Source: CAZOKZ01 sp964580585 (GTDB lineage Bacteria > Sumerlaeota > Sumerlaeia > SLMS01 > JAHLLQ01). Taken from it: a DNA stretch of 64,000 nucleotides. Shown here in pieces: positions 43,305 through 52,910 of this stretch; positions within the stretch are counted from its first letter, which is position 1; the number at the start of each line of letters is the position of its first letter. A program made the translations under genes and the position numbers. The notes beneath the pieces were generated by a model that saw nothing but the letters and a program-made list of their open reading frames with translations, searched no databases and was not told where the DNA came from. The DNA is taken from positions 1 through 64,000 of the forward strand of contig CAZOKZ010000014.1 in assembly GCA_964580585.1 (NCBI GenBank), read 5' to 3'.

Positions 43305-43563
43305 CTTTGTATGACCTCCGAAAAAGGGGCTGGAAGGTCATGCGAAATGGCCTCCAAGTCAAGAGAGAAGATGAAGGTTTATGGTGATTTTCGTGAAATT
43401 TTTGTACCCGGTGGTTTTTTTCGGACGAGAACCCTATGCTTTGGTGAAAAAGTTGATGTTGGGAACAAAGTTGGCTCTTTCGCGATGCGAAGGGCTTGCA
43501 AGGAGCAAGGCAACCGACTTACTCTTTTTCGCCCCACAGTTTACTGAATCGACTCGTTATTTT

Positions 43564-44685
43564 ATGCAACCCATCGACCGCGCGATTTTGAAGGACACCA
43601 CCCGACGCCTCGTCCGCAACAAAGCGGAGAAGCGCCGGACGGGTCGTTATCCATTGGATATGTTGATTTTGTACGTGACGATGCGGTGCAACGCGCGGTG
43701 CGATCATTGTTTTTGCTGGGAAGACTTGAACGTTGGGATTCGCGAGATGACGCTGGAGGAAATCGAAAGTCTGGCGGATTCGGTGCCTCCGATGCGGCAG
43801 TTGCTGCTGACGGGGGGCGAACCGACGTTGCGAAGGGATTTGCTCGAAGTGGCCCGGGCGTTTGCCAAACGTGGCAAAACGGAAATGGTGCGGATCAACA
43901 CGAACGGACTGAAACCGGACAAGCTGATTGAGCTGGCACAAGCGTTCAAATCCGAGTTCCCCGGCGTGGGGATGGATTTTCAGTTGTCGCTCGACGGTTT
44001 GGAAGAAACGCACGACCGGATTCGCGGGGTGCCCGGTAATTTCAAGAAGGTCATCGAGTCGCTGCAGAAGCTCTATGCGTTGCGGACAGAGTTGTCTGCG
44101 TTTTCTTCTCATGTGTTGACGGTTATTACGGAGCAGAATTACCGCGAATTATTGCCGTTGAACGATTTGCTGAGGAGCGAGGTGGCCCCGGATGTGGTAC
44201 AGGGATTTGAACTGGTTCGCGATGTGGAGACGACGGCGTGGTTGATTCCACAAGAGGTCTCGGAGAAGGGCGTCGGCCCAAAAGCGATGGCGTTACCACC
44301 GCGCGAGGCGTTTCCACAGATTGCCGCTGACCTGAAGACGATCAACGCGCGAGGGCCGTTTCGTGCCAACGCATTCCATGTGCATAACTTAGCGCAGTTA
44401 CGGATGGTGGAGACAGGCAAGGAGCAATACAAGTGCGTAACGGCCGGTTCGGCCGTTGGCGTGGTGTACTCCAACGGCGATGTGGCGCATTGCGAGTTCA
44501 CGCTGCCGTTTGCGAATCTGGCGGAGTTCGATTACGATTTCAACGTGCTATGGAACAGCGATGCGGCCAATGAACGGCGTCGCCAGATCAGCAAGTGCTA
44601 CTGCATTCATGGGTGTTTTCACGGCAAGGCGGTGGAATATAGCTGGAAAGGGATCGCGGAAATGGCAAAGGCGGCGATGAAGTAA
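43564..44685 (+). CDS. Radical SAM protein with SPASM-like C-terminus
   Basis: 373 residues from ATG at 43564. The frame is open for another 61 codons upstream, but that stretch does not resemble protein of this family. The radical SAM cluster motif is CNARCDHC (CxxxCxxC) in LYVTMRCNARCDHCFCWED, followed by LLLTGGEPTLRRDL (GGE motif) and FQLSLDGLEETHDRIRGVPG. Toward the C-terminus there are cysteines in YKCVTAGS, VAHCEF and SKCYCIHGCFHG, suggesting a SPASM or twitch domain with an auxiliary iron-sulfur cluster. Such enzymes often modify peptides or handle sulfatase maturation, but no small precursor-peptide gene is visible nearby, so the substrate is open. Confidence 0.85.
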   Translation: MQPIDRAILKDTTRRLVRNKAEKRRTGRYPLDMLILYVTMRCNARCDHCFCWEDLNVGIREMTLEEIESLADSVPPMRQLLLTGGEPTLRRDLLEVARAFAKRGKTEMVRINTNGLKPDKLIELAQAFKSEFPGVGMDFQLSLDGLEETHDRIRGVPGNFKKVIESLQKLYALRTELSAFSSHVLTVITEQNYRELLPLNDLLRSEVAPDVVQGFELVRDVETTAWLIPQEVSEKGVGPKAMALPPREAFPQIAADLKTINARGPFRANAFHVHNLAQLRMVETGKEQYKCVTAGSAVGVVYSNGDVAHCEFTLPFANLAEFDYDFNVLWNSDAANERRRQISKCYCIHGCFHGKAVEYSWKGIAEMAKAAMK

Positions 44686-44817
44686 CCCATCTGGATAAGC
44701 AAAAAACCCGCTTGTTTTTCGCCGGATCGTTTGCTTGTTTCTGACTTATCCTGATAGAGGTAGTAAGAAGTCGGTTTTTATCTCTCAATATATCCCTATT
44801 TGATGGTAAGGACTATA

Positions 44818-46653
44818 ATGTTTTCTCACACTCAGAAATCCAAATTCCGCCTGACCATTGGTTCAGCACTTCTTGTGGGACTTTCAGTCTGGACGACTCA
44901 AGCTTCGGCGGCTTCGATGCTGCGCGCATACGACGAAAATTTCTCTGACGGTATTTCACCCCAGATGCAAGACGTTAATCCCACGACAGGTTTGGTCAGC
45001 GTGCCACCCGAGTTCGCAGGGTGCGCCTTTAACCCGCCTAACACGGTGCTGAGCGTGAATTTCACGAGCGGTTATACGTTCATCAATGACGAGATATACG
45101 GCTTAGAGTGGAATGGTGGCGTAGGTCCGAATATTTTTCTTTACGCAATCAACGATTCTGGATGTGCCCAAGGAAGTCGCGTAAGCGGTACGCCCGTTGG
45201 ATTTACGAATTTGGAAAGCCTCGCTTATCGTCCCTCGAATGGAAAGCTCTATTCGGCTGACTTCGATTTTGGCGCCCATGTGGGGAATTTGATCCAGATT
45301 AATCCGACGACTGGTGTGGGAACCATCGTCGCCGCGTTGCCGACCGATGTGCGCATCACGGGCATGACGTACGATCCCGTAACGGACACGTTGTATGCAA
45401 TCACCTCGGGTTTTGCATCGCGGACGAACGTGGAATTATGGACGATTGCACCATCGACTGGAGCAGCGACGTTGGTGGGTTCGACCGGATTGCCGGGCAG
45501 TTCGTTGGAGAGCTTGGCGTTCGATTTTTCGGGAGTTTCCGCCAAGCTGATCGGTGCGGGAACCAGCGTTTATGAAATCAACCCGGCTACGGCGGCGGTG
45601 ACGTTTTTGGGCAGCAACTCGAACGGTACCCTGTGGGCCATGGGAGCGCCGTTGCCGTCCGTGACCCCTCCCGATCAGTACGAAGACGTGCTGGTGCTGA
45701 CCGAATACGGCGAAGCGTGGGGATCGACCAATACGGGATCGGGGGTGGAAGAACCGCCAATGATGTGGCAACAATTGGGATTCTTCCATGACGCATCGAT
45801 TGATTGGCAGACGGAAGTCGGCGATTTCAACGGCGATGATCTCGAAGATATTTTGACGGTGACGCAATACGGCGAAGCGTGGATTGCGACAAACAACGGT
45901 TCGGAAGCATTCAACACACCGGTTAAAAATACCGCCGGGTACTTGTACCAGGAAAACAATGGCTGGTCCGTGGTGGTGAGCGATTACAACGACGATGGCC
46001 TGGACGATTTGGCGCAAATCACACCTTATGGGGACATTTGGCTGGGGCTGAATTCAGCAGGTACAATCCCAAGTCCGACGATGGTGTCTTCGCCGGGCAT
46101 TGTGTACGATCCGAACAATGGATACTGGGTGGGAAGTGGCGACATGGACGGGGACGGAGACGACGACATCGTGGCGCTTGAGCCGGGCGGACAAGTTTGG
46201 ATGCATTCTTCGACGGGTACAGGATTCAGCGCTCCGGCCGATTGGGGATCGTTCGGGTTTAATTACTCGCGTGGCACGGTGGGCGATCCGTTCTCCGGTT
46301 TCGGCATCGTGATTGGCGATTTCAACGACGATGGCAAGGACGACATGCTTGGTCTGACGCCGTTCACGGACGCGTGGGTGGCGTTGTCGAACGGTGCGGG
46401 ATTCGACGCCCCGACGCGCTGGGCATTCCTGGGCTTTCACTACGCGCCGTATCAAAGCACCGGTTGGGATTTGTTCGCGGGCGATATGGACGGCGACGGG
46501 ATCGACGACCTCGTGCAGTTGACCGAATACGGCGAATTGTGGTACGCAAAATCGACTGGCAGCACGTTCAACACCCCGGTGAAACTGGGACAACTTGGTT
46601 TCCGCAGTACACCGGAAGGCCCGTGGCGGACGTATGTCGGAGGATTCAATTAA
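44818..46653 (+). CDS. Secreted beta-propeller protein with FG-GAP/VCBS-like repeats
   Basis: 611 residues from ATG at 44818, with AAGGA just upstream; in-frame ATG 44803 and TTG 44800 are less well placed. A Sec signal peptide spans residues 1-31 (TIGSALLVGLSVWTTQASA). Residues ~60-270 look like a DUF4394/SMP-30-like propeller (ESLAYRPSNGKLYSADFD, ITGMTYDPVTDTLYAITSG). Residues ~285-605 hold five repeats of the FG-GAP/VCBS type with calcium-binding loops such as GDFNGDDLEDIL and GDMDGDGDDDIV. It is probably extracellular and could bind carbohydrate or other cell-surface partners. A GGGGACGGAG copy (46150-46159) lies in one loop, where DGDGD is also natural for the family. A strong terminator follows. 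Confidence 0.85.
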   Translation: MFSHTQKSKFRLTIGSALLVGLSVWTTQASAASMLRAYDENFSDGISPQMQDVNPTTGLVSVPPEFAGCAFNPPNTVLSVNFTSGYTFINDEIYGLEWNGGVGPNIFLYAINDSGCAQGSRVSGTPVGFTNLESLAYRPSNGKLYSADFDFGAHVGNLIQINPTTGVGTIVAALPTDVRITGMTYDPVTDTLYAITSGFASRTNVELWTIAPSTGAATLVGSTGLPGSSLESLAFDFSGVSAKLIGAGTSVYEINPATAAVTFLGSNSNGTLWAMGAPLPSVTPPDQYEDVLVLTEYGEAWGSTNTGSGVEEPPMMWQQLGFFHDASIDWQTEVGDFNGDDLEDILTVTQYGEAWIATNNGSEAFNTPVKNTAGYLYQENNGWSVVVSDYNDDGLDDLAQITPYGDIWLGLNSAGTIPSPTMVSSPGIVYDPNNGYWVGSGDMDGDGDDDIVALEPGGQVWMHSSTGTGFSAPADWGSFGFNYSRGTVGDPFSGFGIVIGDFNDDGKDDMLGLTPFTDAWVALSNGAGFDAPTRWAFLGFHYAPYQSTGWDLFAGDMDGDGIDDLVQLTEYGELWYAKSTGSTFNTPVKLGQLGFRSTPEGPWRTYVGGFN

Positions 46654-46713
46654 AGGCAGAGGAAAAAAAATATTTGCAGGTTTCGATTTGGCGATTCCTG
46701 TTTTCCTCAAATT

Positions 46714-46755
46714 AATTCGGGGGCCGCGTATTGCAGCCCCCGAATTGTTTTTTTT
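46714..46755. terminator. Bidirectional intrinsic terminator between convergent genes
   Basis: An 11-bp perfect stem (AATTCGGGGGC with GCCCCCGAATT) around an 11-base loop, followed by a run of eight T on the plus strand. It lies between the propeller gene (plus) and the ABC exporter gene (minus). Confidence 0.92.
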
Positions 46756-46771
46756 AATAAACCTTTCGCCT

Positions 46772-48487
46772 TTAAAACTCCAACTTACTCCACTTCCTCA
46801 GTCCCAAATACATGGGCACGAATATTACCACGATGTGCATGAGAATGTATGCAATGATGTAAACTTCTTTCCAGGTGGCCCACAGATGCGATTGTTGAAG
46901 GATGCCTTTGCCATGCAGGTGAATCGGCGTTCCAAGCAATCCGACAGTGCAGCCAATGTATGCCATCGAAAGCAGCGCGTTGGCAGTACCGCCAATGCCG
47001 TTGGCAATACGCGCGGGGTTATCTTCGCGAAAGTTCGGTAGCAAGGCTCCCAGGCCAATCGAGAGGCTGGAAAGCCCCAATGCCATGACGATGGTGACAG
47101 CGAAACCGATTTGCTGGTACAACGGTTCAACGTGCAGCACCATGTTGCTCATGACGAGAATGGTGAGGGAAAATGCCAGCGAACACGACAGGCAGAAGAA
47201 GTATTTTTGCCAGACGATGGAGTTGCGGTGCATGGGCGCGAGACCAATAGACCAGAATTGGCGGCCTTCGAGGCTGAGCATTGGGTAAATGAATCGCGTG
47301 GTAAGAATCGACAGAATGAATCCCGTGGCGCCGAGGTTGAAAAACGCCAATAACGTCTTCCAATCGGTCAGCATGAATTCGATGGTCTGCGAGTGTTTGC
47401 GCGCCGAGCCGAGGTTCGTGATGTAAATGATCATCAAACCGAACAAAATGACGAGCTGAGTCCATTGGGCTGGATCGCGCCAGAAAGTTTTCAGGTCTTT
47501 GGAAAAAAGGGTGCCGTATTGGCGGGGAAGGAAAGCAAGTCCGCGATCGACGAAGCTGAATAAGGAAAAAGTGTGCTGCTTGATTTCACCGCGGCTGGCC
47601 GAATCTTTGGTCAGGCACCAGCCTTTATAGTACAAGGGGCCGACGAGCCATTCGCTGACCTGATAGAGCATGAGCGCCGTGGAGGAGAGCATTGCGAGCC
47701 AATAAACATACGTGCGCAGGTCCGGCGGACCGAGCGAGCCGGGGCCAATGGAGAGCAGGCCTTGCATCATCCAGGAACTGGGCAGCATAGGGGAAGAACC
47801 GAATTCCAGAAACGTCATGATTTGGCTGAAATCACCGTTATCCGTTTGCGCAAACATGCGGTGGATGCCCATGACGCGTGCCATGAAAAACGAAAGCAGC
47901 ACCACGAGAACCGCGAGCGCTACGACGAGCGTTCGCGAACGCCGCGCGGGCACGAACGCGGTCACAATCATGGTTATAATAGAACCCAGAATCGCCGGTA
48001 TGGCAAGGTAGGGGATAATCAGCAACGCGGCCAGGGGATAGAAATACCACTCGACTTCGCGGGCCATGCCGAACGCGATAAAGAAGGGGAGCGATAGAAC
48101 GACGAATGCCCAGGAGCTATAGATAATGGATTCGATCAATTTTTGCCGGAAAATCGCCGAATGCGAGACCGGTTGTGCCATCAGGAAATCGACTTCTTTT
48201 GAAATATAGGAGGTCGAAAGCGTGATGATGAGGTTCGAGAAAATCAACATCGAGAAAAACGCGAGAAAAACGATGCCGACGAGCTTGTCCATCAGGGGAG
48301 CGCCGAACACGGCCTGGTCCATCAGGAAATCGAAAACCTCGTAGAACAGCGCTGTGCCTCCGACAATCATCAAGATCAAAAATCCAACCCCAACGACGAG
48401 GTGGAAGTACATATAGCGCTGCAAATGACGTAAGGCATTATTCGCGCTGAGGTACTTGACCCGTAAAATTTCCGCGTTGTGCAGCAT
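46772..48487 (-). CDS. ABC-exporter permease-like membrane protein
   Basis: About 571 residues from the ATG at 48487; the frame extends 26 codons to 48565, and neither start has a strong ribosome binding site. About a dozen hydrophobic helices spread over the sequence (for example FHLVVGVGFLILMIVGGTAL and TLVVALAVLVVLLSFFMARV). TSYISKEVDFLMAQPVS resembles the putative ABC exporter family (PF16949), whose members carry the membrane domain only. The partner ATPase is not adjacent; the only ABC ATPase domain in this window is the one fused to the RND permease at 19270-23745, so a functional pairing is conceivable but unproved. Substrate unknown. Confidence 0.75.
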   Translation of the reverse strand: MLHNAEILRVKYLSANNALRHLQRYMYFHLVVGVGFLILMIVGGTALFYEVFDFLMDQAVFGAPLMDKLVGIVFLAFFSMLIFSNLIITLSTSYISKEVDFLMAQPVSHSAIFRQKLIESIIYSSWAFVVLSLPFFIAFGMAREVEWYFYPLAALLIIPYLAIPAILGSIITMIVTAFVPARRSRTLVVALAVLVVLLSFFMARVMGIHRMFAQTDNGDFSQIMTFLEFGSSPMLPSSWMMQGLLSIGPGSLGPPDLRTYVYWLAMLSSTALMLYQVSEWLVGPLYYKGWCLTKDSASRGEIKQHTFSLFSFVDRGLAFLPRQYGTLFSKDLKTFWRDPAQWTQLVILFGLMIIYITNLGSARKHSQTIEFMLTDWKTLLAFFNLGATGFILSILTTRFIYPMLSLEGRQFWSIGLAPMHRNSIVWQKYFFCLSCSLAFSLTILVMSNMVLHVEPLYQQIGFAVTIVMALGLSSLSIGLGALLPNFREDNPARIANGIGGTANALLSMAYIGCTVGLLGTPIHLHGKGILQQSHLWATWKEVYIIAYILMHIVVIFVPMYLGLRKWSKLEF

Positions 48488-48698
48488 GAGTGATCCGTTG
48501 TTGGGAGTTGCCGAAAGTGCCGAAGCATCGGTTTTTGAGTACCCGGGGTGCGAAAAGAATGCCATGAGAAAATTTGTCCGGTGGTTTACGTTTCATTGCT
48601 ATCTGGTAACCGCGCGACGGGTAGAAGATGCGGAGGTCCGAGTACAAAAAACGAATCGACTTTATTTCCAACAAAATCGAAAATCCCCGTTGGGGTAG

Positions 48699-49115
48699 TT
48701 AATTGTCCACATCCAAGGATTGCTTTTGCCTTTTCATAAATCTACGAATCATGCGGTTCCCCGCTTCTGCAATCATCCCAAAGAAAATAAAAACCATGAT
48801 ATAGACCGGGATCAGAAAAAAATTAAGGCGAAGAACTTCGTATTTGTTTTCCAGTGGATTCGGGTCGTTCCAAATCAACAATTGGTAGAGCATCATCGAA
48901 ATTGGAAATAAGGTACCCGTGATCAGTCCAAAAACGATTTTGTCTTTGAGGTTTGGACCATAAAATGCGGCAAAAATGATTGTCAGTAGGAGAGGCGATA
49001 GGATCACCAGCAAAAAACCTCCCATATCTACCGAATCGTTTGTTATTCGGAAATAGGAACTGGGAATGACGTGGTAGCTGCCAACGGCAAGCACGACAAG
49101 GATAGCGCGTTTCAT
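48699..49115 (-). CDS. Small hypothetical membrane protein
   Basis: 138 residues, ATG at 49115 preceded by a strong AGGGGGGA. Four probable membrane helices: residues 3-20, 32-52, 60-80 and 100-120. It ends in a basic tail (RRFMKRQKQSLDVDN). I recognise no family. GC is lower than in the neighbours. The ABC exporter gene lies 211 bp downstream on the same strand, so joint transcription is possible but not evident; that spacer shows nothing definite. Confidence 0.65.
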   Translation of the reverse strand: MKRAILVVLAVGSYHVIPSSYFRITNDSVDMGGFLLVILSPLLLTIIFAAFYGPNLKDKIVFGLITGTLFPISMMLYQLLIWNDPNPLENKYEVLRLNFFLIPVYIMVFIFFGMIAEAGNRMIRRFMKRQKQSLDVDN

Positions 49116-49274
49116 CGTAAATCCCCCCTTCTCACTGTATCCGAATCATGACTGATCGTTGTTGAGATGGGAAAGGTTATTTGCCTTCAAAATAGTTTTT
49201 CCGTTGTCCACACCACACCCAACCCCGTTCCCTGGAGGCCCCGGGACGCGGGCATTTACACCATGGAGGCAGCC

Positions 49275-50165
49275 ATGGCGGCGAAATTGATCGACGGTAA
49301 GCAAATCGCGGCGGATATTCGCGAGGAAATCCGGCAGGAAGTGGCCGCGCGCGTGGCGGCTGGGCATCGACCGCCCGGGTTGGCCGTGGTGTTGGTGGGT
49401 GAGAACCCGGCGTCTCAGTCTTATGTGCGCAGCAAAACGAAAGCATGCGCCGAGGCGGGGTTTTTCTCCGAGCAAATTGACCGCGATCCCTCGATTACCG
49501 AAGCGGAATTACTCGATATCGTCGCTGATCTGAACGCGCGGCCGGAAATCGACGGTATTCTGGTTCAGTTGCCGCTGCCCAACCACATCGATGAATCGCG
49601 CGTGATCGATGCGATTGCGCCGGAAAAAGACGTCGATGGGTTCCATCCTGTCAGTGTGGGGAATTTGTCGATCGGGCGTCCAGGCTTTGTTTCCTGCACC
49701 CCATATGGGGTGCGCGAGTTGCTGATTCGCTCGGGCGTGGAAACGCGTGGCAAGTTTGCCGTGATCGTTGGCCGCAGTAACATTGTTGGCAAACCGATGG
49801 CGGCGCTGCTGCTGCAAAAGGGTAAAGGCGGCGACGCCACCGTTTGCGTGTGCCATTCGGCGACACCGAACCTGGCCGAGGTAACGCGCCAGGCCGACAT
49901 TTTGATCGCGGCGATTGGCCGTCCCGAGGTTGTGACGGGCGACATGATCAAGCCCGGCGCCGTGGTGATTGACGTGGGCATCAATCGCGTGGACGACCCG
50001 AGTAATCCGCGTGGCTATCGTATCACGGGCGACGTGGAATTTGCATCGGCGTCTGAAGTGGCGAGTAAAATCACGCCTGTCCCCGGCGGGGTGGGGCCGA
50101 TGACGATTGCGATGTTGCTGCGCAATACGTTGGATTCGTCGATTCGACGGGACGGCGATGCGTGA
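49275..50165 (+). CDS. folD: Bifunctional methylenetetrahydrofolate dehydrogenase/cyclohydrolase FolD
   Basis: 296 residues from the ATG at 49275, which has GGAGG at 49265-49269; a nearby ATG at 49263 is in frame. Key FolD blocks are VGENPASQSYVRSKTKACAE (catalytic lysine in YVRSK), EIDGILVQLPLPNHIDE, PEKDVDGFHPVSVGNL, CTPYGVRELL and VIVGRSNIVGKPMAALLL (NADP-binding), then PVPGGVGPMTIAMLLRNT. It oxidises 5,10-methylene-THF to 10-formyl-THF in the cytoplasm, feeding purine and formyl-methionine synthesis. The next gene begins with a GTG overlapping its TGA by four bases. Confidence 0.97.
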   Translation: MAAKLIDGKQIAADIREEIRQEVAARVAAGHRPPGLAVVLVGENPASQSYVRSKTKACAEAGFFSEQIDRDPSITEAELLDIVADLNARPEIDGILVQLPLPNHIDESRVIDAIAPEKDVDGFHPVSVGNLSIGRPGFVSCTPYGVRELLIRSGVETRGKFAVIVGRSNIVGKPMAALLLQKGKGGDATVCVCHSATPNLAEVTRQADILIAAIGRPEVVTGDMIKPGAVVIDVGINRVDDPSNPRGYRITGDVEFASASEVASKITPVPGGVGPMTIAMLLRNTLDSSIRRDGDA

Positions 50166-51457
50166 AGCCTCGGGCGTGGTGTTTCCTGGTTTGGCGCGAG
50201 TTGGCCGCGCATCCGGGCCGTGCGCTGTTGCTGTTATTTTGTGTCGCGCTCAGCAGCATGCTGGCGGGATTGGCGCTACACGCGATTTTTTATCTGCGGT
50301 TTGAAGTCCGTCCGCATTTGCTCAAACTGTTTCCCGAAGAACGCCTTGTGGTGCGTCCGGGCGATTTGGATATCGCGTTTTTTAAATTCGAGACAGGCAA
50401 ACTGAGCGAACCCGTTCGCGCCGAAATCGAAGCCATGCCTGACGTGGCGCACGTTTACCCACAGATGTCCGCCGATTTTCCCGTGATGGCAGAAATGCGC
50501 ATTGGCCGCATGGATTTGGATTATTCCAGCGATGTGATCATCTTCGGTGTGCCCGGCGAATTGATCGCGAGCGATTTGCCAAAGGGGACGGAGTTCACCT
50601 ACACGTCCGACCGACGTGGTCCCGTCCCCGTGGCGGTGTCGGCGTACTTTCTCGATATGTACAACATGGGACTGGCCGAGAGCGCGGACTTGCCGAAGTT
50701 GAGCGCTTCCGCCGCCATCGGTCGCGAGTTCGATCTGACGCTCGGTGCGTCGTCCTTGGGTCTTGCGGGGACGGAGACACCGCGCACCATTCGCGCAAAG
50801 ATCGTGGGTTTGACGCAAAACCCAATGCTCGTTGGTTTGGTCGTGCCGCTTGAAGCAATGAAAGAATGGAACGCGACATACAAACCGAATGAACCCATCG
50901 TGTACAGCGTGTTGCATGTGGATATGCGTGATCCGGAAGCGGTTTCGCACGTGCGGGAAACGCTTGTGAAGAAAGGTTTTCGTGTCAGCACGGCGTCGGA
51001 TAATCTGGAACGTTTGCGCAAGGTTGTCGGCGGTATTGAAGGTTTTTTATTCGGAGCGATGATATTGATTTTGGCACTTGCCAGTGTGGGTATCTTGACC
51101 ACAGTGGCGATGTCTGCACGCGAACGACGCCCAGCCTGGGGATTGGCGCGCGCGACAGGTTTGACGCCCGGCGCGATGCTCGGGTTGGCAGTGAGTGAAG
51201 CGATAATCGTCGCGTTTTTCGCGGCGTTTGTGGCGGTGGCGGGGTATGACGTTGCACTGATTGCGGTTCGGCATTTTGCGGGCGAAGCCATTTCGACAAG
51301 TCAAATTCTGCCGGGCAATCCGTTGGCGTATCAAGGCGCGGTGGCATTGGCGATCAACGGTCTGGCGCTTGCGATGGTCGTAATTCCCACGATCGTTTTC
51401 GCGTGGCCCAACGTGCGGAATGAGCCCGTGGAATTATTGGCGCGCCGGAGTTTGTAA
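50162..51457 (+). CDS. FtsX-like ABC transporter permease (MacB-type)
   Basis: 431 residues from a GTG at 50162, overlapping the folD stop. One membrane helix at ~20-42 is followed by a large extracytoplasmic MacB_PCD-like domain (~43-305) and three helices at ~310-335, ~360-385 and ~400-425. The C-terminal FtsX block is visible: FLFGAMILILALASVGILTT, then ERRPAWGLARATGLTPGAML. Such permeases form mechanotransmission exporters with a separate LolD/MacB-like ATPase, which is not adjacent here. GGGGACGGAG copies at 50584-50593 and 50767-50776 encode GTE twice, in the extracytoplasmic domain. The gene ends 24 bp inside the convergent deacetylase-like gene. Confidence 0.88.
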   Translation: MKPRAWCFLVWRELAAHPGRALLLLFCVALSSMLAGLALHAIFYLRFEVRPHLLKLFPEERLVVRPGDLDIAFFKFETGKLSEPVRAEIEAMPDVAHVYPQMSADFPVMAEMRIGRMDLDYSSDVIIFGVPGELIASDLPKGTEFTYTSDRRGPVPVAVSAYFLDMYNMGLAESADLPKLSASAAIGREFDLTLGASSLGLAGTETPRTIRAKIVGLTQNPMLVGLVVPLEAMKEWNATYKPNEPIVYSVLHVDMRDPEAVSHVRETLVKKGFRVSTASDNLERLRKVVGGIEGFLFGAMILILALASVGILTTVAMSARERRPAWGLARATGLTPGAMLGLAVSEAIIVAFFAAFVAVAGYDVALIAVRHFAGEAISTSQILPGNPLAYQGAVALAINGLALAMVVIPTIVFAWPNVRNEPVELLARRSL

Positions 51458-52840
51458 GGATTTCTTGAGCAGTTCGCTCAAGGTGCCTGTTGCAGCACCG
51501 TTTTCCAATGCCCATTCCAGTATATTGAACGGTGTATTTCCCCAACCAGGCCAAAGACGCGGTTCGAGATTATGCGGATGCCAAAGTAAAACGGCGAGTC
51601 CTCCGACACGTTTGGTTTCTTCGAGCACGCGTACAGTGGCTTCAATGGCATTCTCAGGTCTGAGGCCACGATGATAGCGCAACGTGACATCCATGACGTG
51701 CACGGGGACGGAGTAATAGAGGTGTGGTTTCAAACGCTCGCTGTCCCAGGGACGGAACGGAAACGCGGTACCGGTGCGAAAGCCTTCGACTTCAGAGAAC
51801 CCAATGCTGCTGGCAATTGAGACTCCGTCCCCTTTGGCGATGTGTTCGTTTTCTGGGGACGTTATGCGTAGGTAATGTGCACGGTAAGCGTGCACGCGAC
51901 CGCCGATTTGCGATTCCACCATGCGGCGTTGCTTTTTAACAAACGGAGTGCCGAAATGATCGGCGGTCGCATAGCTGCCGTGAAGACCGATTTCGTGACC
52001 GCGCAATCGCAATTGCCGCAAGCCACGCACCAGGGGGACGGAGCCACGCAAATCGTAATTATCCCACTGTGAGCGGCGAACGGCTTGCGTGAAAAATGTT
52101 CCATGTGCATCGAGACGCGCCAGGCGGTCGCCAATACGAGCAAAATCGAGATGAGGGTCCTTGCGCAGGCGCGCGTTGACGAGCGCACCTTCTCGTGCGC
52201 AGGCAAGTGCTGTAGAAAGACCTTGTTCGTGGTGAGCGCGTTTCACCGTCGCAGCCCAAGCACGCCCAGCGTACATGCCTGCTGAATCGATATCCCACGT
52301 GAGTGCGACTGCCCAGTTTTTTCCTTCCCAGAGGGAGGGCGCGGGTTCCTTCAAATCGAGCGCACGGCGCACGGCAATTCCCACGGCGCGCGCAATCCAA
52401 TCGGCAACAGGACGCGCGATCAAATGTTCGTGTTTCAACAAACTGGCGTCGAATTGCCACCGTCCATGAACGTCCCGATGGGTTGTGTCTTCTTCCCAAC
52501 GATTGAGCAAACCGAACATCACGGCGGGTAAATCGTAATGTGCAATCAAGCGACCGCTTTCGCGGCGAAATACGCGTGAATAAAGGTCTTCAGGCGAGGT
52601 TGCATGAGCGACGATTTTCAGCACACGCCGTGCGGCGATACGCCAATCGCGGCGTTTGTCAATCACACCGGTATCGAGAAGTACGACACGGGATTCAGGC
52701 CGAGGTGCACCATATTGCAGTATGTCGGTTCGGTTGGGGAGAGGGGCAGGCAACCCCGAGCGGGCAATCAACGCTTCCATTGCCGCCCGGCGAACGGGCG
52801 AATCCGTGTGGTCGAGAGCGCAAAACGGAGCGAGAGACAT
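51434..52840 (-). CDS. Polysaccharide-deacetylase-like protein
   Basis: About 468 residues from the ATG at 52840; the frame is open further upstream but there it overlaps mnmA in another frame. No signal peptide is evident. The C-terminal half resembles NodB-type deacetylases of the PDA_DUF family: WAVALTWDIDSAGMYAGRAW (first Asp-rich motif), THGTFFTQ-like DAHGTFFTQ, GHEIGLHGSYATADHFG (histidine motif), HAYRAHYLRI and VLLWHPHNL. The N-terminal ~180 residues match nothing I know. It may trim acetyl groups from a glycan. Three GGGGACGGAG copies fall in it (51704-51713, 51823-51832 minus, 52034-52043), encoding SVP, GDG and SVP, all in variable positions. Confidence 0.7.
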   Translation of the reverse strand: MSLAPFCALDHTDSPVRRAAMEALIARSGLPAPLPNRTDILQYGAPRPESRVVLLDTGVIDKRRDWRIAARRVLKIVAHATSPEDLYSRVFRRESGRLIAHYDLPAVMFGLLNRWEEDTTHRDVHGRWQFDASLLKHEHLIARPVADWIARAVGIAVRRALDLKEPAPSLWEGKNWAVALTWDIDSAGMYAGRAWAATVKRAHHEQGLSTALACAREGALVNARLRKDPHLDFARIGDRLARLDAHGTFFTQAVRRSQWDNYDLRGSVPLVRGLRQLRLRGHEIGLHGSYATADHFGTPFVKKQRRMVESQIGGRVHAYRAHYLRITSPENEHIAKGDGVSIASSIGFSEVEGFRTGTAFPFRPWDSERLKPHLYYSVPVHVMDVTLRYHRGLRPENAIEATVRVLEETKRVGGLAVLLWHPHNLEPRLWPGWGNTPFNILEWALENGAATGTLSELLKKSLQTPARQ

Positions 52841-52910
52841 GCGGAGCCGGAATTCATGTTTCAGAAATCGAGATGCACTCTTTTTGCATGGGTGAAGTTT
52901 TGGCGCAAAC

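Noticed and set aside
43381..43563. N-terminal extension of the radical SAM protein or another copy of the dispersed repeat
   Set aside because: The 61 upstream codons do not resemble the family, and similarity to the dispersed repeat is limited to AACAAAGTTG.
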